Source: Warburgia ugandensis (lineage: Eukaryota; Streptophyta; Magnoliopsida; Canellales; Canellaceae). Taken from it: 64,000 nucleotides of DNA. Location: assembly GCA_035236585.1 (NCBI GenBank), contig CP141135.1, positions 4,250,001-4,314,000 of the forward strand, read 5' to 3'. Every line of letters begins with the position of its first letter. Positions within the stretch are counted from its first letter, which is position 1. This document shows, piece after piece, positions 42,209-53,959 of the stretch. Below the pieces are notes generated by a model, which had not been told where the DNA came from, searched no databases, and was given only the letters and a program-made list of their open reading frames with translations. Both the position numbers and the translations under genes were made by a program.

Positions 42209-44131
42209 ATGTCGCCGCTTAAAGCTGTTATGGTGTTGTTCATGTTTGGCATCTGCCTTCAGGTTTCTAGCCTTCAATTTGTTTATCCGAAGTTCGATAA
42301 CTTAGATGACTTCCAGCATAGTGGTGATTCAAATGCTCATATGGAAGCTCTGCAAGTCACGCGTGATACAAGTAACCCGACTCACTCGTTAGAGAATTCG
42401 ACAGGGAGGATTCTATACAAAGATACCTTCAAGTTATGGAGGGAACATGGATCAGTTGTTGCATCTTTTAACACTTCCTTTCTGTTGAATATCGTGCCAA
42501 GGAAGGGATTGGGAGGTGAAGGCTTAGCTTTCATCCTCACAAAAGATACGGAGCTTCCGAGTAACAGCGAAGGACAATGGATTGGAATCACAAATCAAAC
42601 AACAAATGGGTCTTCTAATATAGTGGCAATCGAATTTGATACAAGGAAAAGCTACCCGGAGGATATCGATGACAATCATGTTGGGGTGGACGTAAATGGA
42701 ATGATATCCATCAGGCAAGTTTCATTGTATAGCTATGGCATTAGGCTTTCAAATGTATCCGATGTCCTTGTCGAGATCCGATATGAAGGCGAATCAGGAA
42801 ACATGCAAATTGATGTTTCCATGTTCAATTATACCGGGTCTAATCATTCCAAAGCGTCCATTCCATTGGCCATCAATCTATCTTCATACCTCCCCGAGGA
42901 CATTTATTTCGGGTTCTCGGGTTCAACGGGCAATCTCACCCAATTGAACTGCATAAAGTCATGGAATTTCACTGGTAGCGATATAGGGAAGAAAAGTAAC
43001 AGGAACTTTGTATGGATTTTGCTTGTGGTTTTATTTTTGATTATCTGTATTGGGCTTACATTTTACCTTCGCCGGAGGAGAGAGATCCGCCTCCGACAAA
43101 GGCAATTCAACCTCAAAATGGACTTGATTCTTGGAGACTCAAAAAAAGGACCGCGTAAATTTCAGTTCAAAGAGCTGAAATCTGCTACTTCGAACTTCGA
43201 CCCAAAGAACAAGCTCGGACAAGGCGGATTCGGTACGGTGTATAAAGGTCTATTGAAAAAGACCCACGAAGAGATCGCCGTGAAAAGAGTGTCGAAAGAC
43301 TCGCGGCAAGGTGAACAGGAATTCATGGCAGAGGTCACAACGATCAGCCAGCTCAATCACAAGAACCTGGTGAAACTAATTGGGTGGTGCCATCAAAGAA
43401 ATGATCTTCTTCTGGTTTACGAACTCATGCCCAATGGAAGCTTAGACAAACTCATATTTTCTAAAGAGACCACGTTGGCCTGGAAGAAGAGGCACAAGAT
43501 AATTCGTGGCGTGGCCGCTGCTCTGTGTTATCTTCACATTGGTTGTAAGAAAAGAGTGTTACATAGGGATGTCAAAGCCAGCAATGTGATGCTTGATGCA
43601 GACTATGAAGCTCGACTAGGTGATTTTGGCCTCGCTCGAACTGTTAAAAACGATGGGAACACTCACTATTCGACAAGTTTAATTGCAGGAACTCCTGGTT
43701 ACATTGCACCAGAATCTTTTCATACTGGTAGAGCAAGTCCAGAGACTGATGTTTACGGCTTCGGAGCTTTTTCCTTGGAAGTTGCTTGTGGACGAAGGCC
43801 TGCTGATCTCAACAACAACAATAACCTGGTTGATTGGTTATGGAATTTGTACGAAAAACAGGTGATTTTGGAAGCTGCAGATCCTCAATTGAATGGAGAA
43901 TTTGATGAGCAGCAAATGGAAAGTGTGCTGATTTTGGGATTGGCTTGTTGTCATCCAAACCCAAATGAGAGACCATCCATGAGCATGGCTTTCCAAGTTC
44001 TTGCTGGTGAGGCTCCTGCACCATCTCCACCCAGAGAGAAGCCTAAATTCATGTGGCCAGTAATGGGTACTATAGAGGGTGAACCAGTTCCTTCATTGTT
44101 CGTAGATATTGAACTTGATGTCGTTGACTGA
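42209..44131 (+). CDS. L-type lectin-domain receptor-like kinase
   Basis: Intact intronless gene, 640 aa, a single-pass plasma-membrane Ser/Thr kinase. Signal peptide at residues 1-21 (MSPLKAVMVLFMFGICLQVSS). Legume-lectin domain at about 22-255, with FVYPKFDN, GRILYKD, FNTSFLL, GEGLAFIL, IVAIEFDTRKS, HVGVDVNG and the YFGFSGSTG block; several N-glycosylation sequons (for example NTS, NQT, NLS). Transmembrane segment at about 267-288, then a basic stop (RRRR). Kinase domain from about 330: glycine loop GQGGFG 337-342, VAIK-type lysine K359, HRD 452-454, DFG from D472, activation-segment APE 500-502, all catalytic residues present. Such LecRKs sense extracellular or wall-derived ligands in immunity and development. 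It most resembles the class IX type, from memory. Two dead copies lie upstream. Confidence 0.95.
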   Translation: MSPLKAVMVLFMFGICLQVSSLQFVYPKFDNLDDFQHSGDSNAHMEALQVTRDTSNPTHSLENSTGRILYKDTFKLWREHGSVVASFNTSFLLNIVPRKGLGGEGLAFILTKDTELPSNSEGQWIGITNQTTNGSSNIVAIEFDTRKSYPEDIDDNHVGVDVNGMISIRQVSLYSYGIRLSNVSDVLVEIRYEGESGNMQIDVSMFNYTGSNHSKASIPLAINLSSYLPEDIYFGFSGSTGNLTQLNCIKSWNFTGSDIGKKSNRNFVWILLVVLFLIICIGLTFYLRRRREIRLRQRQFNLKMDLILGDSKKGPRKFQFKELKSATSNFDPKNKLGQGGFGTVYKGLLKKTHEEIAVKRVSKDSRQGEQEFMAEVTTISQLNHKNLVKLIGWCHQRNDLLLVYELMPNGSLDKLIFSKETTLAWKKRHKIIRGVAAALCYLHIGCKKRVLHRDVKASNVMLDADYEARLGDFGLARTVKNDGNTHYSTSLIAGTPGYIAPESFHTGRASPETDVYGFGAFSLEVACGRRPADLNNNNNLVDWLWNLYEKQVILEAADPQLNGEFDEQQMESVLILGLACCHPNPNERPSMSMAFQVLAGEAPAPSPPREKPKFMWPVMGTIEGEPVPSLFVDIELDVVD

Positions 44132-44397
44132 TTTCGATCCATTTCTATTATTCTAGAAGATTTTATTTGTTCATGTATTTGCAAAGATCATAGTATCTTG
44201 CAGCGAAAGTTCCTCGAAGTTTTTGCTCTACAAAATTTCAATATCACTTGTAAGGACGGGTTCCTTTAGTTTTTGTAAGGAACATTCAATGGAAATCTTG
44301 CTTTTTAATAATATAGAACCATTTATGTTGTCTTTGTATTCCCTGATTGAAACATGTAATACTGTGTTTATATATATATCAACTCCAGAGAACTTGC

Positions 44398-44403
44398 AAT
44401 AAA
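44398..44403 (+). terminator. Polyadenylation signal candidate of the lectin kinase
   Basis: AATAAA in TTGCAATAAAGAGC, 267 bp after the stop codon; plausible near-upstream element for 3' processing. Confidence 0.4.
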
Positions 44404-44409
44404 GAGCTT

Positions 44410-45625
44410 TTACTTGCAGTCTAGCTTTCTGAGATCCAAACCATTTATCTGCAAGCACACGACATAAAGATCGAGTTAGGGACCCCAGTAGAAAATATTT
44501 AGCAATTAGAGGGTTAGGATTATCGGATGCATAAGATCTTTAAGGGTTAGCATATGTAAACTGGGACCCAGGGGACGGACGTTCAGAATCACCAAAAATG
44601 GATAGTATGGAGCCCCATGGTGGTAGTTGGCCGACCATCATAGACCAGCAACTCTTCTGGAAGCTGACTAAGAAGCTGCATGGAAAAACTAGCTCTTATT
44701 TGGCTAAAAGAAGAAAAGAGCTACAGTGATGGGCTTCTGACTCTGTCTATTAGTCGATTCAAGGAAAGTGATAGAAAGACCAAGCCCTTGCTCTCTTCTC
44801 GTTCTAATTCTAGACAAGCAAGCAAGAGAAGAAACTGCATGGCACTGTTTGGAGGTTGCTTTTCTGCATCTTGGTCTGCTGTATCTTCTCTTTTTGTTTG
44901 TCTTTGAAGAAAATTCTCACTTAATTAGGAAAATAGCTAACAAGAGGGAAAACATGTCCATATTTGCTCTTAGTTACAACCTTGCTTAATAGCAATTTGG
45001 AACAGTCACGAAAGCAAGTATTAAAATAGAGGGGGATATATCCACACAACTTCTAATAGCTTGAACTTTTACGGAGATTGCTGAATTTTTAGATGTCTGG
45101 TTGTTAGATAATCTTCCGTACTTGTGCAATTGGACTACCAATCTGTATTGGCAATCTTGTAATTTTCCTGTAAATAGAGTAAAACAAGAAGATTATAAAG
45201 TGTAGAATGGTATTTACAGCCGTGGGACAATTGATCAGAAGTGATGCCTTTATGATGAAATTGTTAATGAAAGATACAGCCAAGAAACAGTGGAAAAAGA
45301 GTGAAAGTAAGCAAACATTTTGGCCCCCAACGAATGTCTAGCGCATTTGTTCATAAACAACTTGGCATCTTCCCCACGCTCTCTCCATTGGCTGAGTATT
45401 AGATTTAAGAGTGCGTGTAAGCAAGTGTGCAGAGGATTTGCTTTCTAAATCTTCACTCGTAACAAAAAAAAAAAAAAGGCAAACATTTCGGCTGAAATTT
45501 TGGTGGAAATAGGATCGGTGGAAAAAGCTACCGTTGTTTGATCAAAATTGATATTAGACGCTTTCCATTTTGTTTTTCCATCAAAAGAAAATGATTGATG
45601 GTAGGTGGAGTAGTCGAGTCAAACA
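44410..45625. other. Intergenic DNA, no gene seen
   Basis: Two overlapping 73-75-codon plus-strand frames at 44680-44989 have no family resemblance. An A-run lies at about 45463-45476. Nothing else recognised. Confidence 0.4.
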
Positions 45626-45628
45626 AGA

Positions 45629-45809
45629 TGGCCAGCCCCAGTGCATGAAGCTTCTTCATATGTAGGGTCTAGGGAAGGGATAGACCATGACGGTCACTAA
45701 TATGCAGTCTTACCTTGCATTTTACAAGGGGCTGTTTTTACACCTTGAACCCATGACCTCAACGTTTTTACGTGATGACAACTCCACCGTTGCGCCAAGG
45801 CTCCCCTTT
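45629..45809 (-). mobile_element. Au SINE with 13 bp target-site duplication
   Basis: Plus-strand reading GGCCAGCCCCAGTGCATGA to TGCGCCAAGGCTCCCCTTT. GAGTCAAACAAGA lies at 45616-45628 and 45810-45822. The core reads GACCTCAACGTTTTTACGTG, a small local rearrangement in the GAGGTCA region. Confidence 0.95.
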
Positions 45810-46059
45810 GAGTCAAACAAGAAGCCCACTGAGACAATTTAGAAAGAAAACTATGACCAGCTTATGCCAGAGAAAAGAAAGTGAATATTCAACCATGTTA
45901 ATCCTGTTGTTGTCACTAGAGCCTTGATGTAAGGCACATAGACATCCCCTTTGAACCAAATCAGATCTGGACAATCAACGCACCGCTGAGATCGTTAACA
46001 TTCATTCGGGAAGTGGCCTGGAATCGAATCCTTTACACATGATCGGCTGGAGAGACGAA

Positions 46060-46580
46060 GATGGTGTATTCCTAGTCAATGAGTCCTCTGTTACACTGAC
46101 AGAGAGACACAATGTCACACCTGCTGCTGCACTGTTCTGTCTCCTCATTCATGTGGCACAAAGAGCTAGTGCTGTTTGATATGAAGTGGGTGCAACCGCA
46201 ATCAGTTCAGACGCTAATTCAATCATGGGCAATGGGCAAAGAGAATGCAACGGGAAGAGTCATGTGGCAACTGGTTCTATCTGCTGCTTTGTGGAGTTTG
46301 CAGAAGCAAAGAAATGCGAATCTTCAAGGGAGAAGAGAGTTCATAAGGCCAGGCTGTGGTACAGAATTTTCACAAATTCGTTCTCGCATGCTGGCAACCG
46401 AAAACAGGTGCTGGAAAGTGTATACAAACATTAGCGGACGGAGAACCAAAGATTGACCAAAAATGGAGAGCACAAGACTCAAATTGAATATAGATGGCTC
46501 CTTATTAGCCAACCTTGGACCTTCTGGCATAAAGCCTAGTCAGAGATTTACAAGGATTAAGGTGGAGGCATCAGGAGTTG
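46060..46580 (+). mobile_element. LINE remnant: RT zinc-binding and RNase H-like region
   Basis: A partial frame reads QRDTMSHLLLHCSVSSFMW (46093-46150), the C-terminal zf-RVT motif of plant L1-type LINEs (CxxC..HLLLHC). It continues MWQLVLSAALWSLQKQRNAN to about 46456. After a stop, LKLNIDGSLLANLGPSGI (about 46473-46527) matches the beginning of the plant RNase H (RVT_3) domain. Stops lie at both joins, the reverse transcriptase proper is missing, and no poly-A tail or target duplication is seen. A non-functional piece, alternatively a decayed host RNase H-like gene. Confidence 0.7.
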
Positions 46581-46599
46581 TAGTGAGTTCTAGGTGTGT

Positions 46600-47110
46600 G
46601 CAACATAGTTGATTTTCTCTCTCTCCTTTTTTATCTTTTAAGTGTTTTAGCAAGAAAATTCTCATGTGTTCTTTCTTCACTTCTCTTATATTACATTTTA
46701 GCACATGATATTAATTCAACGATGTATCAATTGGATCTAGGAATGAATCGGCAGAATCAGTTGCATTTTTAGCACCGCTGGAGATGGAGATAAGAGACTA
46801 CAATTCAGCTGAAGCAAGCAGTTTTACAGGGCATCAAAGATTCCGTAACCCTTTTTACTTGAAACTTGTGCAGTCCTTTCAAAGTTCCCAGAAAAATGCA
46901 TAAAAAATGCAAAAGTTAGAAGAATAAGTGCCACGTGTACTTATTGGTTTATTCTTCTTGCTCTAGCAAGAAGGTGCAATTTTTTGCTTATAAATTTTCA
47001 TGTGTGCATATAGCTCGCTGTAAATACAGAGATTCCTCGGAGATGCCTTGACCAGAGATTCACGGGGATTAACTTGAGGATTGTTCCTACGACGTGTCCA
47101 ATTTCAGACG
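46600..47110. other. Intergenic DNA, no gene seen
   Basis: No recognisable feature. Confidence 0.35.
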
Positions 47111-47130
47111 ATACCTAATATTAGATTAAA

Positions 47131-47303
47131 AGAGCCTTAACGCAACGATAAAAGTCATCGTCATGTAACCTTGAGGTCACAGGTTCAAGGCATGGAAACA
47201 ACCTCTTGCAAAATGAAAGGTAAGACCGTGTACTTAAGGCTCTTGTGGTCCACCCCTTCTCCGAACCCCACATAGGCGGGACCTTAGTGCACCGGGCTGC
47301 CTC
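47131..47303 (+). mobile_element. Au SINE with perfect 19 bp target-site duplication
   Basis: AGAGCCTTAACGCAACG to CACCGGGCTGCCTC. TACCTAATATTAGATTAAA lies at 47112-47130 and 47304-47322, the longest SINE duplication in the window. Confidence 0.97.
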
Positions 47304-47324
47304 TACCTAATATTAGATTAAAAA

Positions 47325-48052
47325 AAGAAGGGACCATTAGAAACTTCCAAAATAAGGATTGTGTTTCAAAAGGGAAAATGGCCTGGCACAGTTCTTTCAT
47401 GGAAAGAGAGTCAGAGAGTACCATGCCAACCAGGGCAGGAGTACACAGATAGTTTGATTATCTCTGATTTCGTTGTAACTTAAGATGCTTTTTTCTGTGG
47501 AGAGTCAGTTCATTTCTGAAGAATGGTTGTATTATCAGTACTTCTTTCACTAATAGAACTCAACCATTCCAGAATAAAACAGAAGCAAAATCCAATATTC
47601 CATGGTAGTGTTGCATATAAGATTTTCAGCTCAATCTCCAATGCTTTATGTTCACTTAACACATTGACAATGTTCATAAGTAAAGACACTACTTCTGAAC
47701 ATTATCATTACATTTTCATCACTATAAATAATTGTTGCTCTATTGTTACATTTTGATCTATAGCTTATACCTTCATCGCAATAAATCAATCAATATCTCA
47801 TCTCAACTCTTATCTGGTAATCCATTTCGATACACCAACTCGGATGTGTAGGACTCAACAAAAACCCACTCACCCCGTGTGAATGGTAATCCTCAATTAT
47901 TCAGAGAAATGTTTACGTCTATGCACGCAAGATAGCCTTCGAGAGATGTCAACATTGAATTACTCCATCAGGCATTTGAAGTAAACAAATGTGAGCTATG
48001 ACATTGACTCTGCGTAGCTCTTTCTTATCCATCAGAACTGAGAGGCCAAAGC
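47325..48052. other. Intergenic DNA between SINE and MTPC2 3' end
   Basis: No gene recognised. The MTPC2 3' UTR presumably occupies the part nearest 48052 (minus strand). Confidence 0.4.
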
Positions 48053-51000
48053 TCAGACAAAAGCAGTTTGAATTGTCATGTCTTGTATGCCTAAATCATG
48101 GTATAAACCGTGCACATATTGTAGAAGTAGATGATCATCTGCGTCCTTCTTAACCTGTTTTACAGACCAAGCACCAAAATGTGAATTCAGTATCATAATG
48201 TAAAATTGCTTGCCTGGTGCAGGCATAAATAAAGGTATGTCATCATATTATGGAAGCCATGATGAAGGGTACAGCAGTGGTCAGGTTCCAGATGCAATTG
48301 CAGGGTGAATTGGCAAGATGAAATCACCCGAAGTAGCGCCACTTGAAAGGAAACTAGTGAGGAGCAGAGATCACAAACAATCCATCATGTTTAACAAAGG
48401 ATGGATAACAAGATTACCTTCAGCAGGAATAAGTGGGAAGATGTTAAGTAACCCTCTACGGGGGGGTGAGGTTTGTTGCCGGTTTGGGGGGCATGGGGTG
48501 TCCCAGGGATATGTTTGGCAAGGATGTACTTTGACAAGGAGGTGTCCCAAGTATATATATGGAAGGAGGGAATATATAAACACCTACTAGGTGTGAGAGT
48601 TATCCATTCAAAAGAAAAACACCCACAATAGACACACACCACGTTCAGACACCATGGTATTGTTATTAATTTGGCACATGCATGCAGACAAAGAACAGTA
48701 AAGTTGTCGTTGTGTGACCTTGAAGTCATGGGTTCAAGGCGTGGAAACAGCCTCTTGCAAAAATGCAAGGTAAGGCAGCATATTATAGACCCTTGAGGTC
48801 CGCCATTTCCCCAAACCCCACATAGGCAGGAGCTTCGTGCACCGGGGCTGCCCCCCTTGTGCAAACAAAGAACCTCATTTTCAGTTTAGTTGGACATAGA
48901 GCCTATAGCTTCCAGAAATGCAACACCATGTCTTAACACCTAGTCTTGTATATTTACCTGAATTGAGAGAGAACCAACAACATGACCAGGAATCAACTCC
49001 CAAAATCTAGCTTGTGAAATTTCAGAAACATCCTCTCGAGCAGCAATCTAATTGGAAGCAAGTTAAAATGGTAAGCTCATAGTTAAGGTTGTTGGAAATA
49101 CACAAAGAAAGAAAAGAGGAGAGAAAAACACCTGTCTCCAGCACTTGCCAAAAGCTGAAGGGGGGATGCTTGTGGGAGCCATCTGGAGCAAGGTTCCACT
49201 AGTGGCTTTAAAAAGTGGCATGACAACCATGAAGACCAAAACTGAGACCAGTCCTAAGCACAACACCTCAGCATTCTTAACTCTGAGAAACAGAATTGAG
49301 AACAATGTCAAACAACTACCATCAGTTGTTGGCACTGAAGCAAATACAGGAGAAGATAAATGTTTACCCAAGGGTAAGAAACCATGATGCTAGGATTATG
49401 CCTGCACTGAAGGAAAAAAATTAACAACGGCAGTTTAGAATTATCCTTTCAAAGAATTAAGATGCAACTTCAAACTAAATCTGAAAGGAACCAATGAAAA
49501 TTAGTCAAAATTTAGACTGTTGGTGGCAATTTTAAACCTTCTGATGGAATCCGCAAGTACATGTAAGCAGACTGAGTGGTAGTTCATATCTTCAGCTTTC
49601 CTGTAAACTGTAAAACAAAATGCAATGTCATCAGAATAAGTCCTTAGATGCTGCAGCATGTGAATATTGCATATCCTGCAACTGAGGCAGCTTTCTTGCC
49701 ATTTAACACAACCAGAATTGGAAAGTTCATCATCAAATCTTAACTTATTAGAAACAGAAACAACTTTCTTTTGCTAGAAATCCATGACCGAAAGTGAGCT
49801 TTTAAAGCATTGACTACTTGAAGAGCAGTAAGAGATTAGATTTCACTGTTACCTTTCACACATAAAGCATTTCAATAAAAAATTTGTAAGAACCTTACCA
49901 ATTGAAATGCGAGCATAGCTGCGAAAGAACCATACGCCAACCAGATTCACCAATAGATTTGTCCCAGCCGAAATAATCAAGTAATGCCTGGAAGAGACAC
50001 AGAACAACACTCTTATAGAATAGTGCATAAACTAACAATTTATACGAATCGATGACAATTTTGGTGGAAACTGAAACAACATAGCATAAGCTTGACATTT
50101 GCCATATAAACATGTGGTGCAAAAGTAGACAGTGCCACATGTTGATAATCATTTGTTGTTTATGACTAGGTGAAGCCAATCCGGAGGTAAAATTTTAAAT
50201 TTGACATGTTCATTGACTCTCTATTAATCCAACTCTTTATGTTTTGTAACATATGCATGGGAAATCTGGAGGAAAAATGTATGCATCAGGTTAAGATGAT
50301 TGAAGCAAGAAAATCATAATGTCTTTCAGTCACTGCAGTAAGAAGAAAATTTGGTTCCAGGTTGCTCGTATGATTTCAGTCTTTCACACTGACTACATGC
50401 CACTTTTAGCAAGCAATGGCAGGAAACCTGGTTTAGGGTTTACACATCTCTAAAATCCCACTGGCAATGCCTTCAGAACTGAGGTGATGGCGCGAGTTGG
50501 ATCACAACAGGTTGTCATGATCATGGGGCAACTTGCAGGGGACTTTGACTGCCTCAGAAAGTGCTCTACTGCTCAGAAGAAAAAGTAACATGTAACGATG
50601 GAGGGAGATTGCAGTGATGAAGCATGTATGCCAAACACATGACCGTTAAACCACAGTGACAGCAATAGTTAGAATGAAGATGCTCACCATTCAGGAGCAG
50701 GGCAAAAAAAAAAGTGACATCAAAGCTTGTCAATTATCCCAGATCCAACATGGTACAGGTACCCGTTGCTGACCAGTTTAGCTACTAGTCATGCAATTTT
50801 CATGTCAACTAGTGATGGAGTTGCCAAAAGGAAATGAAAATTTTGAAACTTACATAGGAAGGCATTTGACCCCTAATCTAGTACTTTTTATAAAGGAAAC
50901 TTCCCAGGTTGACAATGAACAACTTAGGGAGAGTACATTTAGGCTGGAAGCAGAAGATAGGCAGAAATGCATATTGCGAATAGGCGGAATGATACTTGAG

Positions 51001-53951
51001 GTTTTTTTGAGAATAATGAAAAGCAGTGGCACAATCTGTAAACACCAAAAGGTTGTAGGCATTTAGAAAAAGAAAATTACAGTAGCAAAACCACTAGAAA
51101 GTGTGGTTGCAGTGTAAAAGTGACCCTTTACCAGCAGAAGTCCACTGCTAATGGTGCAGACTCTGCCAGTAGAAATGTATACTGTCAATCTCTCTCAATC
51201 AACGGGATGATAAGTAAGACCAGGTATAATGACTACTACATGGTTCTAATACCTTAAAAATCTACTCAATATCTCATAGGATAAGGATGCCCCATACATG
51301 TAAAGTAATGACATCAACATATGTTTCAATAGAGTCAACCTTCAAATTTCATTACCCATAGCCAGTCTTTGTATTCGTTTCTCTTCTCTTTTTTTCTCCA
51401 AACTCAAAGAGCAGTTTCCTTGAGAGAGAGAGAGAGAGAGAGAGAAGCAATCCTGGGACCCTCTTTGCCTCAGCTCTGGAAAGTTTTGCTGCAGTAACTT
51501 TTGTACAAGAGTAGAAGTAAAGCTACAACCTAGCTAAAATCCACAAACCATGTCCAATGTGGACATAAATTAGGAAGCAAATTGTCTTGCCAGTAAGTCA
51601 ATAGGCAAGTGTTGATAATTGAATGATTAGATTCAGTAGCAGTGCAGGAGGGATATAGTTCTTTTAATAGCTTCTCACATATGACTAGCTCTGTCATTGC
51701 ACAGCTATACTCTCTCTTTTTTTCTCTTCTCTACAGTGGATAACATATCTCATCATTCAACCAAAAAAAAAAATTGTAGATACAAGCATGTGATAAATTA
51801 ATGTTTAAGCTGTAGAAGGCAATGACAAATTCTTTTTGGTATCATCTATGGAAATCACAACAATACAATATTTGGTGTGGAGCTGATATTGGCGTGACAA
51901 CTGCATTGAGTACTTAAGCAATCCTCAAAATTGAGATACTAAAACCATAACCAATGAGAAAGTCTAAGTGCATCTAAATCAAATAGAAGATACTTACTTG
52001 TGCTCAGACTCATCTTGTATAAAAGCATGGAGTGCTTCCACTGCTAGAGAAAATGACATAAACAAAAGAAACAGCTGTCTAAACAAGCAACAATCATATG
52101 TCAGTGCTGATGACGCAATTTCTTACTTTCTGGGTTAGCTTTGCTTACTACAGACCAGAAGAAAATTTATTTACTCATTAGCACTAACAGAGACAGGAAA
52201 TATAAAGAAACAGAGAAGAACATTAATAAAGAAATGGCTAATACTTACAGCATTTGTGAAAGCAGATAGAACTTCTAGCCTTTTGTAACTGAATACAAAA
52301 ACAAAAAACTCCGATAATGGAAAAGTTGATGCACTCAAAATGCAGTCAAATGGATGGAGATATAAAACAAAGACCATAAAGCTGAAGTTTGTCATCTTAC
52401 CCATATGTGTAGGCTCTGTCGGGCTTCTTTCTTGAAGCAGCCATTGCAAACAATGAGAATGTCAAGAGGCCACAACCAAATGTCAAATGAAAGGCATCTG
52501 ACACCAACCCTGTATAGAATGTAATATCTTAGCAAAGAAAACAGAAAATAGACTGTGACAAGATTGAGAGATTCCTTAGAAATTTGGGTAACAAATGGAA
52601 ACTCTCGTCATCAGCCATGTACTAGACTGATCAATAGCATGGAATGGAGCTTTCTATAAATGAGGAGCTTTCTATAAATGAGAATTCAGCCAAATACTTG
52701 AGAGATCCTACAGCATGCTGTATTTGAATTCTGACATAACAAGGAAATCCTTAACTCTAAAGCAGGAAATGATGTTTTGACGTCATAAACTAAAGGATGA
52801 CTAAGGATAGAAACAACAGAATCACCAATCCAGTATATAGAAAGGATAAATGAGGTCAAACCCAATTGAGCCTCAAAACTTCCCACTTTGATTTGCACAG
52901 AGAAAACAAAGCATCCTCAATGCTAGCTGATTAACATAGCTAATTTTTGACAAATATTCATAGAAGTACAAAATAAAATTGGTAACTAGAAGATTTCAGG
53001 TATAATTAAATTGTCAAGGTAGTGTAAGACTGAGAGTATAAAATTAGAGTTGTTTCAATTGGGACATAAGTGTATCCAGTCAAAATCAAAACATGTTTCA
53101 TTACGTGCAGAAGGGTATCCCATTCAGTTGTTTTGAAGGATTCACTTTCATATCTTCCAATGAGATTTCTACCGGTGGCTTTCAAACGAATATGCCGCAT
53201 AAACTGTAAGACCATAATCTCAGTCAAATATAGAATTGCGACAGGTTTAATATCTGCTTGTGACAGATCATGAACTAAGTGATAAAGAAACCCAAGTCCT
53301 TATGTTCCTAATTTTACCAGTGAGAATAATTTTCAACCACACAATTTGCCAAATTTCATAAGCAAAAGAAACAATCACAAACAGCATTTTTTGAATAACA
53401 AATTGACAATCAACAATGAAATCTTCTTCCTTACCTATGCGTCCGCTGAGAAGTCCTACAATCAATTCCACAGATGAATAAGCCACATTGAGTGATATCA
53501 TCAGAAAAAGGTGCTTCATCGGCCGAGTACCCGATCGTATAGCCCGAACTACAGACGACATAAGCAATAAAAGTGATAACTTATCTGGCGAACTCATCTC
53601 CCCAGAGGAAGACTTTTCATATGGTGGATAAATGCCTGGTGGTAGACTGATACTAGAGTCACTCCGAGTCATACCGATTGAGATCGGCGTGCTAGGCGTT
53701 TCCGGCTGTCCGAAGGAAATTTGACGGGAGGAAGCAAATCTCCAATCATTTCCACTAGGCGTTTCTGGTTGACGGAATGAAGACTGGCGGGAAAAAGCAT
53801 ACCTCCGATCATTTGCACTAGGTGTTTCCAGTTGACGGAATGGAGATTGGTGGGAGAAAGCAAATCTCCGGTCATTTCCGCTAAACGTAATATCTCCACC
53901 ATTCCATGAGTTTCGATATTCGTTTTCCGGAGTTCGATTATCGAAAGACAT
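48053..53951 (-). CDS. MTPC2: Metal tolerance protein C2 (MTP5-type zinc transporter subunit)
   Basis: Cation diffusion facilitator of the secretory pathway; in Arabidopsis the MTP5 protein works as a heteromer with MTP12 in Golgi zinc loading. Ten coding exons, minus strand: 53951-53435, 52509-52401, 52288-52249, 52074-51998, 49987-49899, 49607-49538, 49406-49368, 49282-49132, 49047-48958, 48154-48053. Phases join to 427 aa, longer than the roughly 393 aa Arabidopsis protein. Family blocks: LISLNVAYSS-like TM1, LVSDAFHLTFGCGLLTFS, SRKKPDRAYTYGYKRLEVLS, SFSLAVEALHAFIQDESEH, VWFFRSYARI, KAEDMNYHSVCLHVLADSIR, NAEVLCLGLVSV, MPLFKATSGTLLQMAP, ARFWELIPGHVVGSLSIQ, and a QYVHGLYHDLGIQDMTIQT end. The TM2 site reads HLTFG, lacking the usual Asp, while TM5 keeps HVLAD. 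The start is the first in-frame ATG; the N-terminus holds three 21-residue repeats. Confidence 0.94.
48697..48858 (+). mobile_element. Au SINE, 5'-truncated, in MTPC2 intron 9
   Basis: Begins at AGTAAAGTTGTCGTTGTGTG (head GGAGCCTTGGCGC missing) and ends GCACCGGGGCTGCCCCCC. Flanks GCAGACAAAGAAC and GCAAACAAAGAAC form a near-perfect 13 bp duplication, so the truncation happened at insertion. Confidence 0.92.
49988..51997 (-). other. MTPC2 intron 4, about 2 kb
   Basis: Largest MTPC2 intron. Contains a GA microsatellite at 51421-51446. No gene or transposon recognised. Confidence 0.75.
53688..53876 (-). repeat. Three 63 bp coding repeats in MTPC2 exon 1
   Basis: Units 53876-53814, 53813-53751 and 53750-53688 encode 21 residues each, consensus NDRRFAFSRQSSFRQPETPS plus one residue (residues 26-46, 47-67 and 68-88). 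The Arabidopsis protein has, from memory, a single copy of this motif. Confidence 0.95.
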
Positions 53952-53959
53952 GTTCTCCA

